Shown here in pieces: positions 1 through 8,649 of a stretch of 64,000 nucleotides of DNA. The position numbers and the translations under genes are program-made. This stretch comes from a virus. Each line of letters starts with the position of its first letter. The first letter of the stretch is position 1. Location: positions 1 through 64,000 of the IMG/VR virus record IMGVR_UViG_3300013307_000004. One strand, 5' to 3'. Under the pieces are notes generated by a model that saw only the letters and a list, made by a program, of their open reading frames with translations, ran no database searches and had not been told where the DNA came from.

Positions 1-2
1 AT

Positions 3-197
3 CCCATTGCTTGCACAACCGCCTTGATACCCCTGGATTTACTGGCGAAATACAACAGGAAACGAAATGACAATCACTTGATCTGGTTACCCAAAGGACC
101 TTACTTCGTAGACGGCTATGGAATAGAGGTCTTTAACCGAATTCGACTCGAGAAACGAAAGGAATTGTATGAGCAACTTGTCACAGAAAACATCTGA
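3..197 (+). CDS. 3' end of an unrecognised gene (partial)
   Basis: An open frame enters from before the window and runs 64 codons to a TGA at 195-197. The peptide is charged and looks coding (KYNRKRNDNHLIWLPKG, then an R/K/E-rich helical end). It overlaps the start of the next gene by 29 bp, which is common in this phage. The family is not recognisable from this fragment. Confidence 0.5.
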   Translation, partial: PIACTTALIPLDLLAKYNRKRNDNHLIWLPKGPYFVDGYGIEVFNRIRLEKRKELYEQLVTENI

Positions 198-651
198 AGA
201 GATGCTGAAGGAATTCCATACTAAATATGGGCACATGATCAAAGACCGCCCTACGTTAGACATCCCCCAGGCGGTGAAGATACTTCGAGCGAAACTCATA
301 CTTGAAGAAGTAGAAGAAACTATCAGAGCAATGGGATTCAAAGTTTCTATATTTCTTGGAGAACATGATCCACATATGGAGAACCTCAGCGAAATTGCTG
401 ACGGTTTAGCTGACTCAAAATATGTAATAGTTGGAACAGCAATTACATACGGAATTCCCGAAGCAAGAGTTTTTCGTGAAGTCCATAATAGTAACATGAC
501 AAAGACACCGGCTCCCGTTTCCCCAGGCCAGAAATATGGAACGAAAACTCCTAAAGGCCCTGACTATGTAGCTCCAGATATTAGTGGAATTTTGGATGTT
601 CCAGAAGCTTTAACTGTATTAGAAATACGAGCGGGATATAAACCTAAATAG
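169..651 (+). CDS. MazG-like / phosphoribosyl-ATP pyrophosphohydrolase-like protein
   Basis: 160 aa. Likely an all-alpha NTP pyrophosphohydrolase that cleaves (d)NTPs or a related nucleotide to the monophosphate and PPi. The visible motifs are a metal-binding EEVEE helix near residues 46-50, a second helix with the pattern EIADGLADSKYVIVGTA (about 75-91), and an EVHNSNMTK stretch (104-112). All three are typical of phage MazG/PRA-PH proteins. The start has an AAAGGA ribosome site just upstream. A second MazG-like gene lies at 56781. The role could be cleaning the nucleotide pool or blunting a host alarmone response; which one is not visible from the sequence. Confidence 0.8.
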   Translation: MSNLSQKTSEEMLKEFHTKYGHMIKDRPTLDIPQAVKILRAKLILEEVEETIRAMGFKVSIFLGEHDPHMENLSEIADGLADSKYVIVGTAITYGIPEARVFREVHNSNMTKTPAPVSPGQKYGTKTPKGPDYVAPDISGILDVPEALTVLEIRAGYKPK

Positions 652-661
652 AAACACAAAA

Positions 662-693
662 ACGCCCTGCACCTCCGAAGAGATGCAGGGCGT
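662..693 (-). terminator. Rho-independent terminator of the leftward late operon
   Basis: A 10-bp perfect stem (ACGCCCTGCA / TGCAGGGCGT) has a loop that can pair further (CTC-CGAA-GAG). Read on the minus strand, the stem is followed by TTTTGTGTTTC, so it terminates the late operon ending at 746. There is no U-tract on the plus side, although the hairpin may also stop the rightward MazG transcript. Confidence 0.8.
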
Positions 694-745
694 AGTACGT
701 GTCTAGCAGGAGAATATAGTATAATCGATCTATAACACGTACTCT

Positions 746-943
746 TTACAGACCATCTACCTTTTTGATTTCAGCGTCAGCTTTTGCAATGATAGAATCA
801 TCATTAGCATTCGCCTGAGCAAGCATCTGGTCTAGATTTGTGGTATCTGCTCCATTCGCTCTGAGTGTCTTAACCAAACTGATCACGCCAGGAACGATCT
901 GTTCCGCCAAGCCGAGTAGACTGGTGATTTCTTCAGCTGTCAC
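746..943 (-). CDS. Small hypothetical protein at the end of the late operon
   Basis: 65 aa, GTG start overlapping the previous stop (GTGA), with GGAGGT six bases upstream. The sequence is helical and alanine-rich, with an amphipathic first half (LLGLAEQIVPGVISLVKTL) and an acidic end. It has no signal peptide or clear transmembrane span. Last gene of the lysis/envelope block. Function unknown. Confidence 0.7.
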   Translation of the reverse strand: MTAEEITSLLGLAEQIVPGVISLVKTLRANGADTTNLDQMLAQANANDDSIIAKADAEIKKVDGL

Positions 944-1398
944 TGAGCACCTCCAAAGGCAGGTTGCGGTGGAGCAGTCCCGCCTAACATAGTGTTAATC
1001 GCAGCAAGAACTCCTCGAATAGAAGAGATAGCCAACTGATAAGTAGATCTTGCCTGTGACGACTTCAAGAAAGTACCGCCATTAGTGTATACTTGATCGA
1101 TTCCACTAATAGCGGTATTGACACAGACTACGACAGCTCCTTGGCTGCTCGCCGACTTAATACAGTCATTAGCGGATTTGTCTAGAGTAGCTATTGTCTT
1201 GAACTGTTCTTGGATGAATTTGTGATCGGAAGGAGAAATGAGATGCTGATCAAAAGCAGCGATCTCTGCATCCTGCGACGTCTGAATGACCTGAGTTACC
1301 TGAAGAGAAGCCAAAGCCGCTTTTGATTGACTACCTTCAGGACAGCCGATGAGTACTAAGGATACTAGACTCATGACAAATAAGCCGAAAATCTTCAT
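940..1398 (-). CDS. Putative lipoprotein
   Basis: 152 aa. The N-terminus is a lipoprotein signal: a short basic start, a hydrophobic run, then a lipobox ending LIG|C at residues 17-19. The mature part is helical, has one further Cys pair (near 78 and 92), and ends in a Pro/Gly-rich tail. AGGAG lies six bases before the ATG. It follows a membrane protein gene and sits in the lysis block, so an outer spanin or a surface-exclusion lipoprotein is possible. I see no spanin-specific signature. Confidence 0.65.
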   Translation of the reverse strand: MKIFGLFVMSLVSLVLIGCPEGSQSKAALASLQVTQVIQTSQDAEIAAFDQHLISPSDHKFIQEQFKTIATLDKSANDCIKSASSQGAVVVCVNTAISGIDQVYTNGGTFLKSSQARSTYQLAISSIRGVLAAINTMLGGTAPPQPAFGGAQ

Positions 1399-1700
1399 GG
1401 AGTCTCCTGTGTAGGTGGGGTGTTTATCGTGTTACCAGCGACATTCACCGTAGCGTTATTCGGAGGAACCTGTGTAAGTTGAGTGGTTCCAGGAGGTAGG
1501 TCAGACTGACGATTGGTCAAGTCTCTTCCAGTAAGAAGTGTAGAAGCTATAGCTAGAAGAGTACCAGAGGCTGTACCGCCTAGAGTCAAAGCAGCAATTC
1601 TCAAGCCTGGATCATTTCGAGAGGCCGAGAAAATGTAGACCACAACCGCTGTGCCTAGCAGCATAGCGCACAGAGCGATTAAATTAATGGAAAGTTTCAT
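1395..1700 (-). CDS. Small membrane protein, holin candidate
   Basis: 101 aa with two hydrophobic segments (about 5-26 and 35-57) separated by a short charged loop, followed by a Pro/Thr/Asn-rich soluble tail. AGGAGG precedes the ATG. It overlaps the lipoprotein gene by 4 bp. Two transmembrane helices, small size and the neighbouring lysozyme-like gene fit a class II holin, but holins cannot be identified by sequence alone. Confidence 0.55.
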   Translation of the reverse strand: MKLSINLIALCAMLLGTAVVVYIFSASRNDPGLRIAALTLGGTASGTLLAIASTLLTGRDLTNRQSDLPPGTTQLTQVPPNNATVNVAGNTINTPPTQETP

Positions 1701-1724
1701 CTTACCTCCTATAGCCGGCTAGCT

Positions 1725-2135
1725 CTATTGACGACTCCCTGTTAACGTGTTGGGGGACGGAGGTGTGCCGGTGTTTCCTCCGCCCGACGTAGGGTCCGGA
1801 AGAACCAGTAGATTAGAAGGTCCCGACTCTCCACCCGATCCCATGTTATTGTAGGCTGTCACAGCAAAGCAATAAGTGACGCCAGCAGTAAGGTTTGGAA
1901 TAGAGGCATTCGGAGTAGAAGAACCAATCGAATCCAGAGCTACTTTCCACGTTGTAGTAGAAAAAGTAGGACATGTGGTCTGACCAGAAGCCAGAGCAAT
2001 GTCATAAACTCGAAATGCGTAAGGAACCGTAGTACTTGGCATCGTCCATTTAAGACTAGCCGTTTGAGTTGCTTGTGCCGGAAGAGCAAAAGGCAGTACA
2101 AACAACGTCAAAAGAAGTAGAAGTGTTTTTCTCAT
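1725..2135 (-). CDS. Secreted fibronectin type III-like protein
   Basis: 136 aa. A Sec signal peptide (MRK plus a leucine-rich core ending LPAQA, about residue 22) precedes one FN3-like beta-sandwich: SLKW near the start, then the pattern ASIPNLTAGVTYCFAVTAYN and SGPSNLLVL. A Gly/Pro/Thr-rich tail follows. The export signal means the product probably acts in the periplasm or on the cell surface, not only in the virion. It lies between the lysis enzyme and the membrane protein. Confidence 0.65.
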   Translation of the reverse strand: MRKTLLLLLTLFVLPFALPAQATQTASLKWTMPSTTVPYAFRVYDIALASGQTTCPTFSTTTWKVALDSIGSSTPNASIPNLTAGVTYCFAVTAYNNMGSGGESGPSNLLVLPDPTSGGGNTGTPPSPNTLTGSRQ

Positions 2136-2147
2136 GTTGACCTCTTT

Positions 2148-2636
2148 TCAGATTAGTTTGTAAGCTCTCTGAAGTTTCGTCGTGTACGGAATATCAGAAG
2201 TTTTGTGTCCAGCATTCCATATTTCGCCGATTTCGTCCAAAGAAGTTGGATGTTGATGGTTAACGTAGCTGTTGAAAAAGGCTACGAAGTCTTGAGCACA
2301 GAAATCGAGATTAGTCAAAAGATCATCAGGATTTCGATCTCTAAAGTTTACGAGCATCATCTGCCAAGGACCGAAACTACTAGCTCCTAATTTGTCATAC
2401 TTAGCTACCAAAGCTCTGACCCCCACGCTTCTTAGATAAGTATAACCGTTGATGTAATAGGAAGCCTCGAATCTTGGACCACAATTGTGTCCAGCGAATT
2501 TAGGATCTGCTCCACCTGATTCAACCGCAGCGATAGCTAGCATGACTTTAAATGGATCTAAAATTTCGGGGACTTTGAGTAATGGGGAATACTCATGACA
2601 TGCGGCTATAACATCGGTTGTATCAAAAGAGCTCAT
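2148..2636 (-). CDS. Lysozyme-like / lytic transglycosylase-like endolysin
   Basis: 162 aa. It probably cleaves peptidoglycan glycan strands at lysis. Residues 34-60 read AIAAVESGG then GPRFEASYY, so Glu39 is the likely catalytic acid of a lysozyme/SLT fold, and GASSFGPWQMM (about 84-94) matches the Ser-x-Gly-x-x-Gln motif of that fold. There is no signal peptide, so export would need a holin, and candidate membrane genes flank it. The ATG overlaps the previous stop (ATGA). Confidence 0.7.
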   Translation of the reverse strand: MSSFDTTDVIAACHEYSPLLKVPEILDPFKVMLAIAAVESGGADPKFAGHNCGPRFEASYYINGYTYLRSVGVRALVAKYDKLGASSFGPWQMMLVNFRDRNPDDLLTNLDFCAQDFVAFFNSYVNHQHPTSLDEIGEIWNAGHKTSDIPYTTKLQRAYKLI

Positions 2637-3139
2637 CTGCCTTCCCTCACCTGGTTCTTGATTTCGGTTCCTTGGGTTTTAAGATCTTGCAAAGATTTTG
2701 ACTGACGTTCAATGATGTTAGTAAGTGAATCGATTGAGTCTTGCCTACGGGAGTCCCTAACCATGATATACACCTGGGCTAAAACTAACAATAACCCAAT
2801 AATAGCTATTGCTTTGTCAGAAGCTCGGCTATGATGTCTTTTTTCTCTTAACTCTCCTTCTTTACTTCCTATTTCAGCAGCCCGGCGTATAACGATTTTT
2901 TGAACATCCTCGGCAATGGCAGCAATCTGGCCAGACATCTTATCGAGTAGGCCAGGCTTTCCGTTACCAACAATTGGATTCAATTTCAACTCCAGTTCTA
3001 TCTGTTTAAGGAGAAGCTTCTGCTGTTCGTTTCTTAAAGCATGTATATCCTTTCTATTTTGAGCATGCTTCTCGTTGAAGTCTCGACGAAGCGAATTTAG
3101 ATCTCTACACCCTTCTTCGTCATTACAGTCGTATGGCAT
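2633..3139 (-). CDS. Coiled-coil protein with one transmembrane segment
   Basis: 168 aa. The N-terminal two thirds are charged and helical with heptad-like leucines (coiled coil, about 15-60). One hydrophobic span (AIAIIGLLLVLAQVYIMV, about 110-127) is followed by a second charged helix. It lies upstream of the lysozyme-like gene, as XhlA-type or holin-accessory proteins often do. Function not established. Confidence 0.55.
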   Translation of the reverse strand: MPYDCNDEEGCRDLNSLRRDFNEKHAQNRKDIHALRNEQQKLLLKQIELELKLNPIVGNGKPGLLDKMSGQIAAIAEDVQKIVIRRAAEIGSKEGELREKRHHSRASDKAIAIIGLLLVLAQVYIMVRDSRRQDSIDSLTNIIERQSKSLQDLKTQGTEIKNQVREGR

Positions 3140-3175
3140 GATTTACGGTCTCCCCTGTTAGTATAGGCGGCGTAC

Positions 3176-6100
3176 TTATTGAATCGTCCAACTCTGTATG
3201 ATGGTTCCAACATCATTTCCTGAAGAAGTCTGGTTATCTATGAAAACTCCAAAGAAGTTATAAGCTCCATTTAGCGGACTACTCGACTTGGTAATTGGAG
3301 TTCCTACAACTCTCCAGATAAGACCGTCTAGGCTAACTGAAAAGGTGATCGTGGTTCCATTGTCAGCATATCTCATCCAGTAATATGGACTATAGAACAT
3401 GCTCACCCATCCTCCACCTAGAGTACCTGTGTAGGAAGTAAGTCCCGTTCCATAAAGTCCACCTGCATCAAAAGCCCCTTGATAAGACATTCCAAGTCCT
3501 TGATAGAGAGCTCCTGTAGTAGTGTTATTAGTGGCAATGAATCCGAGAGCGGGATAAGTTCCACCAAATGTCATTGAATTGATTGAGACAAGCATAGTCG
3601 CAGTAAATGGTGTAGCTGGATAAGCAGCTACCTGCCCTTCGATGTACGGGTTCGCTTGGCTTGCGTGAGAAACATCGAAAATCTTTACCCCATTTGCAAC
3701 ATTGCTATACGTATAGGAACCAAGAGAAGTTCCGATGTACGTATTCAGTCCCATGCTTGACGTAGTTGGAACAGTCAACAATCCGGAAAATAATCCTGAA
3801 GAACCACCGACCGCAGTAGAGGAGTACGTTATACCGTTAGAGGCTGGTATAATCGTCATACTTGTTCCCTGCACTGGTGGGATATCTCCACTGTAGTCGG
3901 TAGCAAGACTCGTTCTAGCTGAGATGGCAAGTTGATAGTATTTGGGCAGTACTGGAACGGATGCTCCTCCATTGTATGTCATGGAGCTTCCAAGGGCCAC
4001 CGTTGCTGTAGTCGAACCAATTGACTGTAAACGGATTGACCAAGTGCTTGATGGCTGCGGGTTAGGCAGCGTATAGGCACAGGGAGCCGCACAGTTCATG
4101 ATGACAGTTTTACCGGTGTCAGCGGTAGAGGCTGTAGTGGAGGTTGTGTATGTCACTGTACCTCCTGAACCGCTCAGTGGAAACCAGTTGGCTGTGTCCA
4201 GATCAGGTGACGTGTTGAGTGAAGTTTGGTCGAATACTTCTTCTACGAAATTAGTACCTGAAGTTTCTCCTAAACTGTAAGTTCCAGGAGATTTAAAGGC
4301 GTAAGCCATCTCCATTGATGTGGAGCCATCATTCGAGTAGCTTGCAGGAATCAGCGCCATTCCAGAGCCAACAGCTGTAAACGTCACAGATGCAGAAACC
4401 CAAAGATTCGAAACAAATAGAGCTGAAATCGCATTTGTTAATGGAGGACTGAAACTTTGGCCTGTGGATACACTAGACTCAAAGGATGTCTCCATGGTAG
4501 TTCCAACGTTTGAAAATTCCGCAACTGCCGAATGAATGAACACGTCTCCAATTGCCGGACCAGTAATCGTTATCGGTCCTGATGTTGAAGCCGTAGTTAT
4601 GTAAGTAATTGTTCCAAAATTATTGACGTTTGCGGTTGTCTCGTTTTTCTTAACCCAAGTATTCCCCTGCGTATCCGTTGGGACCAGACCTGAGCCAGTA
4701 CAGTTCCGGCATCCCATCTGATAGATGAGCAAATGACCAGCCGTTACATTGCTAGTCGGAGAGACATTTCTCCCACTCGCTCCGTTGGCTTGCACCAAAG
4801 AAGGAGAGCCTGGAGCTGCGATACTATTCTTCGAAATATATCCCTTACCATTGTAAGAAACAATTGTTCCTGATGAGTATGCAGAAGACCCACTCCACGC
4901 TCCTGACCACTGTACGCCACTTGTTGAAGTTCCTGTAATCCAGCAGTTAGAAACTGGATCTAATTGGATGTAATCGCCATGAGCTGGAGCAAATGTACTG
5001 CAAAACGGAATGCCATCTATACCGCCCTCTACGAACTGAGCGGTAGTCCGGCCAGCTTTACCTAGAAACGCATAGGCATTGTTTCTGTTTCCGAGCCAGT
5101 TAAAGTGTGGTCCTGCTGCCTGATTTGACTGCAATCCTGTACCAGCGTAAGGACATGGATAGTTGTACTCACACCATCCTGTAGAACCTTTGCTCTCAGG
5201 CCACGTGAGATTGTACATATCAACGGGTATCATGTTGAACCCGTCACTAACCATCTGAGCTGTAACTTGCTGCTGGGCATTGAGTACTATTGCCCCAGTA
5301 GAATCATATCCACCGCTTTGTGGCGGAAATATTCCAGCCATTACTTTAGGTTGTGCCATGCCGTACCAGCTAGCTGGTTTTGGGGTCACGGCAAACAGTG
5401 GACAGAATGAGCCAGCTGTCACAGTGATGACTGCAGTGTGCGTGCTGGTTCCAGTCAATGGATAACGTTGTCCATACCACATCGTACTAAGGTGTGGAGT
5501 GTCCCATGTGCCGAGAACGTTATTTGATAGTGAATAAGAATCTACACCATCTATTAACATTGTGGCTGTGGCTGTACCGCCACTAGTAACTATCCAGGCT
5601 AGGTACATTGACCCAGAGGCAGGAAGAAAATTGAAAGTTAATGTTGCTCCGGTCGTGCCACAAGTAGCTACTCCCTGCCTATATGGAGAATTACCGGTGT
5701 TCCAAAACTGAACTGTATCAGATGATCCAGCTGCTACCGTTGGGCGACTCAAGGTAATCGTCGTACCGGAAACTCCGATAACTACCTCAGGTGTCGGAAG
5801 ACTGACCCCATTTGTATTATCAACAACGTGCTGACCAAAGGAGATACCAGTGGCTGAAGCAACAGTCATTGTTGTTGCGCCGGCCGTCCAGGTAGCAGTT
5901 GTGGTCGCAGACGATGGATCAAAATCCGTCCACGTTCCCGTTCCGCCCTTAGTCTGATTTCGAGCAAGATACTTACCATGCAGTGGTGTTCCTAGCCACA
6001 TCCAATTCGCGATGGATGCTCCACGAACACTCAGATCCATGTTGCTGTAACTATGACCCCAAATTCCTCCGTGATTAAAACTGTCGGCCACACCAGAAAG

Positions 6101-7075
6101 AGTGTAGTAGTCAGGAGCACCAACATCAGGAGGATTTTCATTCGGAAAGATCTCAATAGCACCCACGTCGGGTGTTGTTGCGTTACCTGTGTTTAGTGGT
6201 GCGCTATCATTCGAATACGGAGTTCCAGCATACGGATAAGTTCCAGAACCGTAACTATACTGGCTTTGTTGGTTATAATTCTGAAACAACATCGTTGTGG
6301 TGGATGAGTATGCTGGTCCCTCAATCCAGATCTGTTGAGTCATGCTACAATAATATATCTTGTAGACTCCATTAACAGCATCTGATCTATAGTAAGTTAA
6401 TCCCTGATTGCCTGGAGGAGATCCTGAGCCAGGGCAGTCGAATGTTCCAGTTCCATTTACCGGAGCGCCAGAACGCCACAGAATGCTACCAGGCATTGTT
6501 GAATCGCCGAACGCCGCCATCTGAGCGCTGCCCGGGCTTCCTAAACCGTAGTTAGTTTGCCCGACAACAGTAGTCCCACCAGATGCTATAGTGCAGCTTC
6601 CATTAAGAGGACAAGTAGTACTGTTAATAGTAATGCTGGAAGTTGCTGCTGCTTTAGCCGCTAGGGCAGCCGCTAGATCGGTTTGATCTCCAAGAACGCC
6701 TAGAATAGTTCCCCAAGTGGTTGGACCGCCGCTACCGCCTCCACCACCCTGATGCCATGCGCTAACTCCATCGCAAACATATTCAGTCCAAGGAGTAGTC
6801 GTGGTGTCATAGTCAACTTGACCTTTGTTGTTTGCGTTGCAAGTGGCACTTGGAGTTCCAGTAGACAGAATAGGCTGGTAGGCTAATTTCAAACCGGCAG
6901 TTTTAAGACCGCCAAACAATTGATCGAGAAGATTGAAGTTATAGTTAAGGGGAAGATTCCAATTTGTAGACCCAGCAGGAGGAAGCTGAAGACCTACATT
7001 TGGAGTAGTAATGACCTGAGCGCTTACACTTACTACAGATATAAGCACCGCTAGCAAACAAAGAATTCTTTTCAC
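3176..7075 (-). CDS. Giant secreted tail fibre-like protein with SGNH-like and lectin-like regions
   Basis: 1299 aa from the GTG at 7075, chosen because AAGGGG lies seven bases upstream; a TTG at 7096 would add seven residues. The start looks like a Sec signal peptide (KRILCLLAVLISVVSVSA|Q), which is odd for a virion protein. Next comes a TNWNLPLNYNFNLLDQL segment seen in phage tail proteins. Residues about 330-690 look like a diverged SGNH hydrolase (GHSYSN near 348, PHFNWLG near 663). A CBM5/12-like unit follows (AWSGSSAYSSGTIVSYNG, about 733-750). The C-terminus is a beta-rich concanavalin-like region. Probable host-glycan binder or esterase. The domain calls are tentative. Confidence 0.65.
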   Translation of the reverse strand: MKRILCLLAVLISVVSVSAQVITTPNVGLQLPPAGSTNWNLPLNYNFNLLDQLFGGLKTAGLKLAYQPILSTGTPSATCNANNKGQVDYDTTTTPWTEYVCDGVSAWHQGGGGGSGGPTTWGTILGVLGDQTDLAAALAAKAAATSSITINSTTCPLNGSCTIASGGTTVVGQTNYGLGSPGSAQMAAFGDSTMPGSILWRSGAPVNGTGTFDCPGSGSPPGNQGLTYYRSDAVNGVYKIYYCSMTQQIWIEGPAYSSTTTMLFQNYNQQSQYSYGSGTYPYAGTPYSNDSAPLNTGNATTPDVGAIEIFPNENPPDVGAPDYYTLSGVADSFNHGGIWGHSYSNMDLSVRGASIANWMWLGTPLHGKYLARNQTKGGTGTWTDFDPSSATTTATWTAGATTMTVASATGISFGQHVVDNTNGVSLPTPEVVIGVSGTTITLSRPTVAAGSSDTVQFWNTGNSPYRQGVATCGTTGATLTFNFLPASGSMYLAWIVTSGGTATATMLIDGVDSYSLSNNVLGTWDTPHLSTMWYGQRYPLTGTSTHTAVITVTAGSFCPLFAVTPKPASWYGMAQPKVMAGIFPPQSGGYDSTGAIVLNAQQQVTAQMVSDGFNMIPVDMYNLTWPESKGSTGWCEYNYPCPYAGTGLQSNQAAGPHFNWLGNRNNAYAFLGKAGRTTAQFVEGGIDGIPFCSTFAPAHGDYIQLDPVSNCWITGTSTSGVQWSGAWSGSSAYSSGTIVSYNGKGYISKNSIAAPGSPSLVQANGASGRNVSPTSNVTAGHLLIYQMGCRNCTGSGLVPTDTQGNTWVKKNETTANVNNFGTITYITTASTSGPITITGPAIGDVFIHSAVAEFSNVGTTMETSFESSVSTGQSFSPPLTNAISALFVSNLWVSASVTFTAVGSGMALIPASYSNDGSTSMEMAYAFKSPGTYSLGETSGTNFVEEVFDQTSLNTSPDLDTANWFPLSGSGGTVTYTTSTTASTADTGKTVIMNCAAPCAYTLPNPQPSSTWSIRLQSIGSTTATVALGSSMTYNGGASVPVLPKYYQLAISARTSLATDYSGDIPPVQGTSMTIIPASNGITYSSTAVGGSSGLFSGLLTVPTTSSMGLNTYIGTSLGSYTYSNVANGVKIFDVSHASQANPYIEGQVAAYPATPFTATMLVSINSMTFGGTYPALGFIATNNTTTGALYQGLGMSYQGAFDAGGLYGTGLTSYTGTLGGGWVSMFYSPYYWMRYADNGTTITFSVSLDGLIWRVVGTPITKSSSPLNGAYNFFGVFIDNQTSSGNDVGTIIQSWTIQ

Positions 7076-7085
7076 AATTTTCCCC

Positions 7086-8060
7086 TTAGTGTCCAATCGC
7101 TAACCACTTACCAGAACCAGTTCCATTAGTGTGGGCTATGAATCCCGAAGCACTAATTCCATGAACCAGCCAAATTCTCGAATTAAAGTCTCCATCATCT
7201 CCACTGTCTGTCATCATTACTTGCCAACATGTAGTTGGAAATGACACTGGAAAAGTAACGGGAATATCCCCTAAACCTACAGAGGTTTCACCCCACTTAA
7301 AGATCAATCCAAAGACTCTTACTGAGTTTCCAGTAATTGTGATGCCAAGAGCTGAGATAGCAGCTGCTATTGCCGCAGTAACAAAAGCAGTGGTCGCTGC
7401 GTTTGTTGTATTGTCTCCTGCTGATTGAGTAGGAAATTTGGCTGCTGCTGGTGTTCCTCTCTGATTGATAGGGGTGTTGACTAGACCTACGTCAGTAAGC
7501 ATAGGTCCAACAGGTCTGAATCCTGTACCAGAAGCATCTACTTCAACAGCAATAGCACTCACTACATTAGAAGTAGGATCTGGCTGCCACTGTCCAAACC
7601 AAGTTCCTGGAAATGTTACAGTTCTTCCACCAGTAGCATCTTGAATAAAGATGAAAACTAACTTTTGTCCAGGTACCATTCCGAAAAGATTCAGTGAAAC
7701 ATTTCCATTTAATGAAATCTGGAAACCATTAAACTTAGAACAGTCCAGATTTACTGTGGAAGAAAATGGAACACTCTGAATATTCCCAGCTAGATCAGCC
7801 GTGGTGAGAACGGCAGAAAGAACGGAAGCTAAAGTAGCTAGATTTGTATCTAGCATGTTGAAACCCTTCGTAGCCATCATCTGAGCGAAGGCGGCTACGA
7901 AGGTAGATAGTTGGTAGTAAAGCTTATTACCAGTTTGAGAAGGGAAAATGTTGCCAGTTGGAGCTCCGCCCGTTCTCTGAGAATCTGCTAGGTATGCTGC
8001 ATCAGATTCTTGGTTAGCTTGACCAGGATTCCACTGAAGAAAATTATTCGAACCAGCCAT
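7086..8060 (-). CDS. Tail fibre protein with gp53-like C-terminal domain
   Basis: 324 aa. The N-terminus has the pattern DAAYLADSQRTGGA found in Mu-type and prophage fibres. The middle is Thr/Ala-rich fibre sequence. The last 80 residues (FKWGETSVGLGDIPVTFP ... WLAIGH) match the gp53-like tail-fibre receptor-binding tip. It sits between the DUF2612 baseplate gene and the giant fibre gene, so it is likely a receptor-binding fibre attached to the baseplate. Confidence 0.75.
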   Translation of the reverse strand: MAGSNNFLQWNPGQANQESDAAYLADSQRTGGAPTGNIFPSQTGNKLYYQLSTFVAAFAQMMATKGFNMLDTNLATLASVLSAVLTTADLAGNIQSVPFSSTVNLDCSKFNGFQISLNGNVSLNLFGMVPGQKLVFIFIQDATGGRTVTFPGTWFGQWQPDPTSNVVSAIAVEVDASGTGFRPVGPMLTDVGLVNTPINQRGTPAAAKFPTQSAGDNTTNAATTAFVTAAIAAAISALGITITGNSVRVFGLIFKWGETSVGLGDIPVTFPVSFPTTCWQVMMTDSGDDGDFNSRIWLVHGISASGFIAHTNGTGSGKWLAIGH

Positions 8061-8063
8061 TGG

Positions 8064-8648
8064 TTAACTCCACTTACCGGTATCCCAACCGGCGACGAAT
8101 GCATCGTCTCTGTCGAATCCGAAGAACGGAAGACCAACGATGAAGTAATTGTACTGAACTCCTTCGGGTCTAGGAACAATCATGTCATGAGTGATTAGAT
8201 CTTGAATGATTGAAGTAAAGGTTCCTGTCAAGATAATATTAGCACTCATGTTCTGATTATCTTGAATGATGATCTGTCCACCAGCAAATAACTGAGACCA
8301 AATTGGATAAAGACTGCCAATCTTTCCATCCCATTGATTGTTTGCTATAGTTGCTTTGATTAGAAGTCTGTAAGTCGTGTCATCCAAAATTGGACTAACA
8401 CTAGCACTAGGCTGAAATGGAACAGTTCTAAATACTCCTACTATCTGACCTAAAACGTCTAATTGAACTCCGATAGCAACATCCAGATCAAAAGCGCCGT
8501 TTATCTCTATCAGGCAATTTGAGATGTCATCCAGAATATTGAGAAGTGTCTGCAGCCACTGTTTAAAAATAGCTGAAGAGCTATATTCTGAAGTCAGTAG
8601 GTTCAGATAGTAAGGAACAGGAAGAATCTGTACAGGTGTTGTGGACAT
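8064..8648 (-). CDS. DUF2612 baseplate protein (gpI-like position)
   Basis: 194 aa. Family signs: LDVLGQIVGVFR (about 63-74), a central segment with DDTTYRLLIKA, and the C-terminal FFGFDRD...AGWDTGKWS. DUF2612 proteins occupy the P2 gpI slot between gpJ and the fibre in contractile tails and probably link fibres to the baseplate. Confidence 0.85.
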   Translation of the reverse strand: MSTTPVQILPVPYYLNLLTSEYSSSAIFKQWLQTLLNILDDISNCLIEINGAFDLDVAIGVQLDVLGQIVGVFRTVPFQPSASVSPILDDTTYRLLIKATIANNQWDGKIGSLYPIWSQLFAGGQIIIQDNQNMSANIILTGTFTSIIQDLITHDMIVPRPEGVQYNYFIVGLPFFGFDRDDAFVAGWDTGKWS

Positions 8649-8649
8649 T

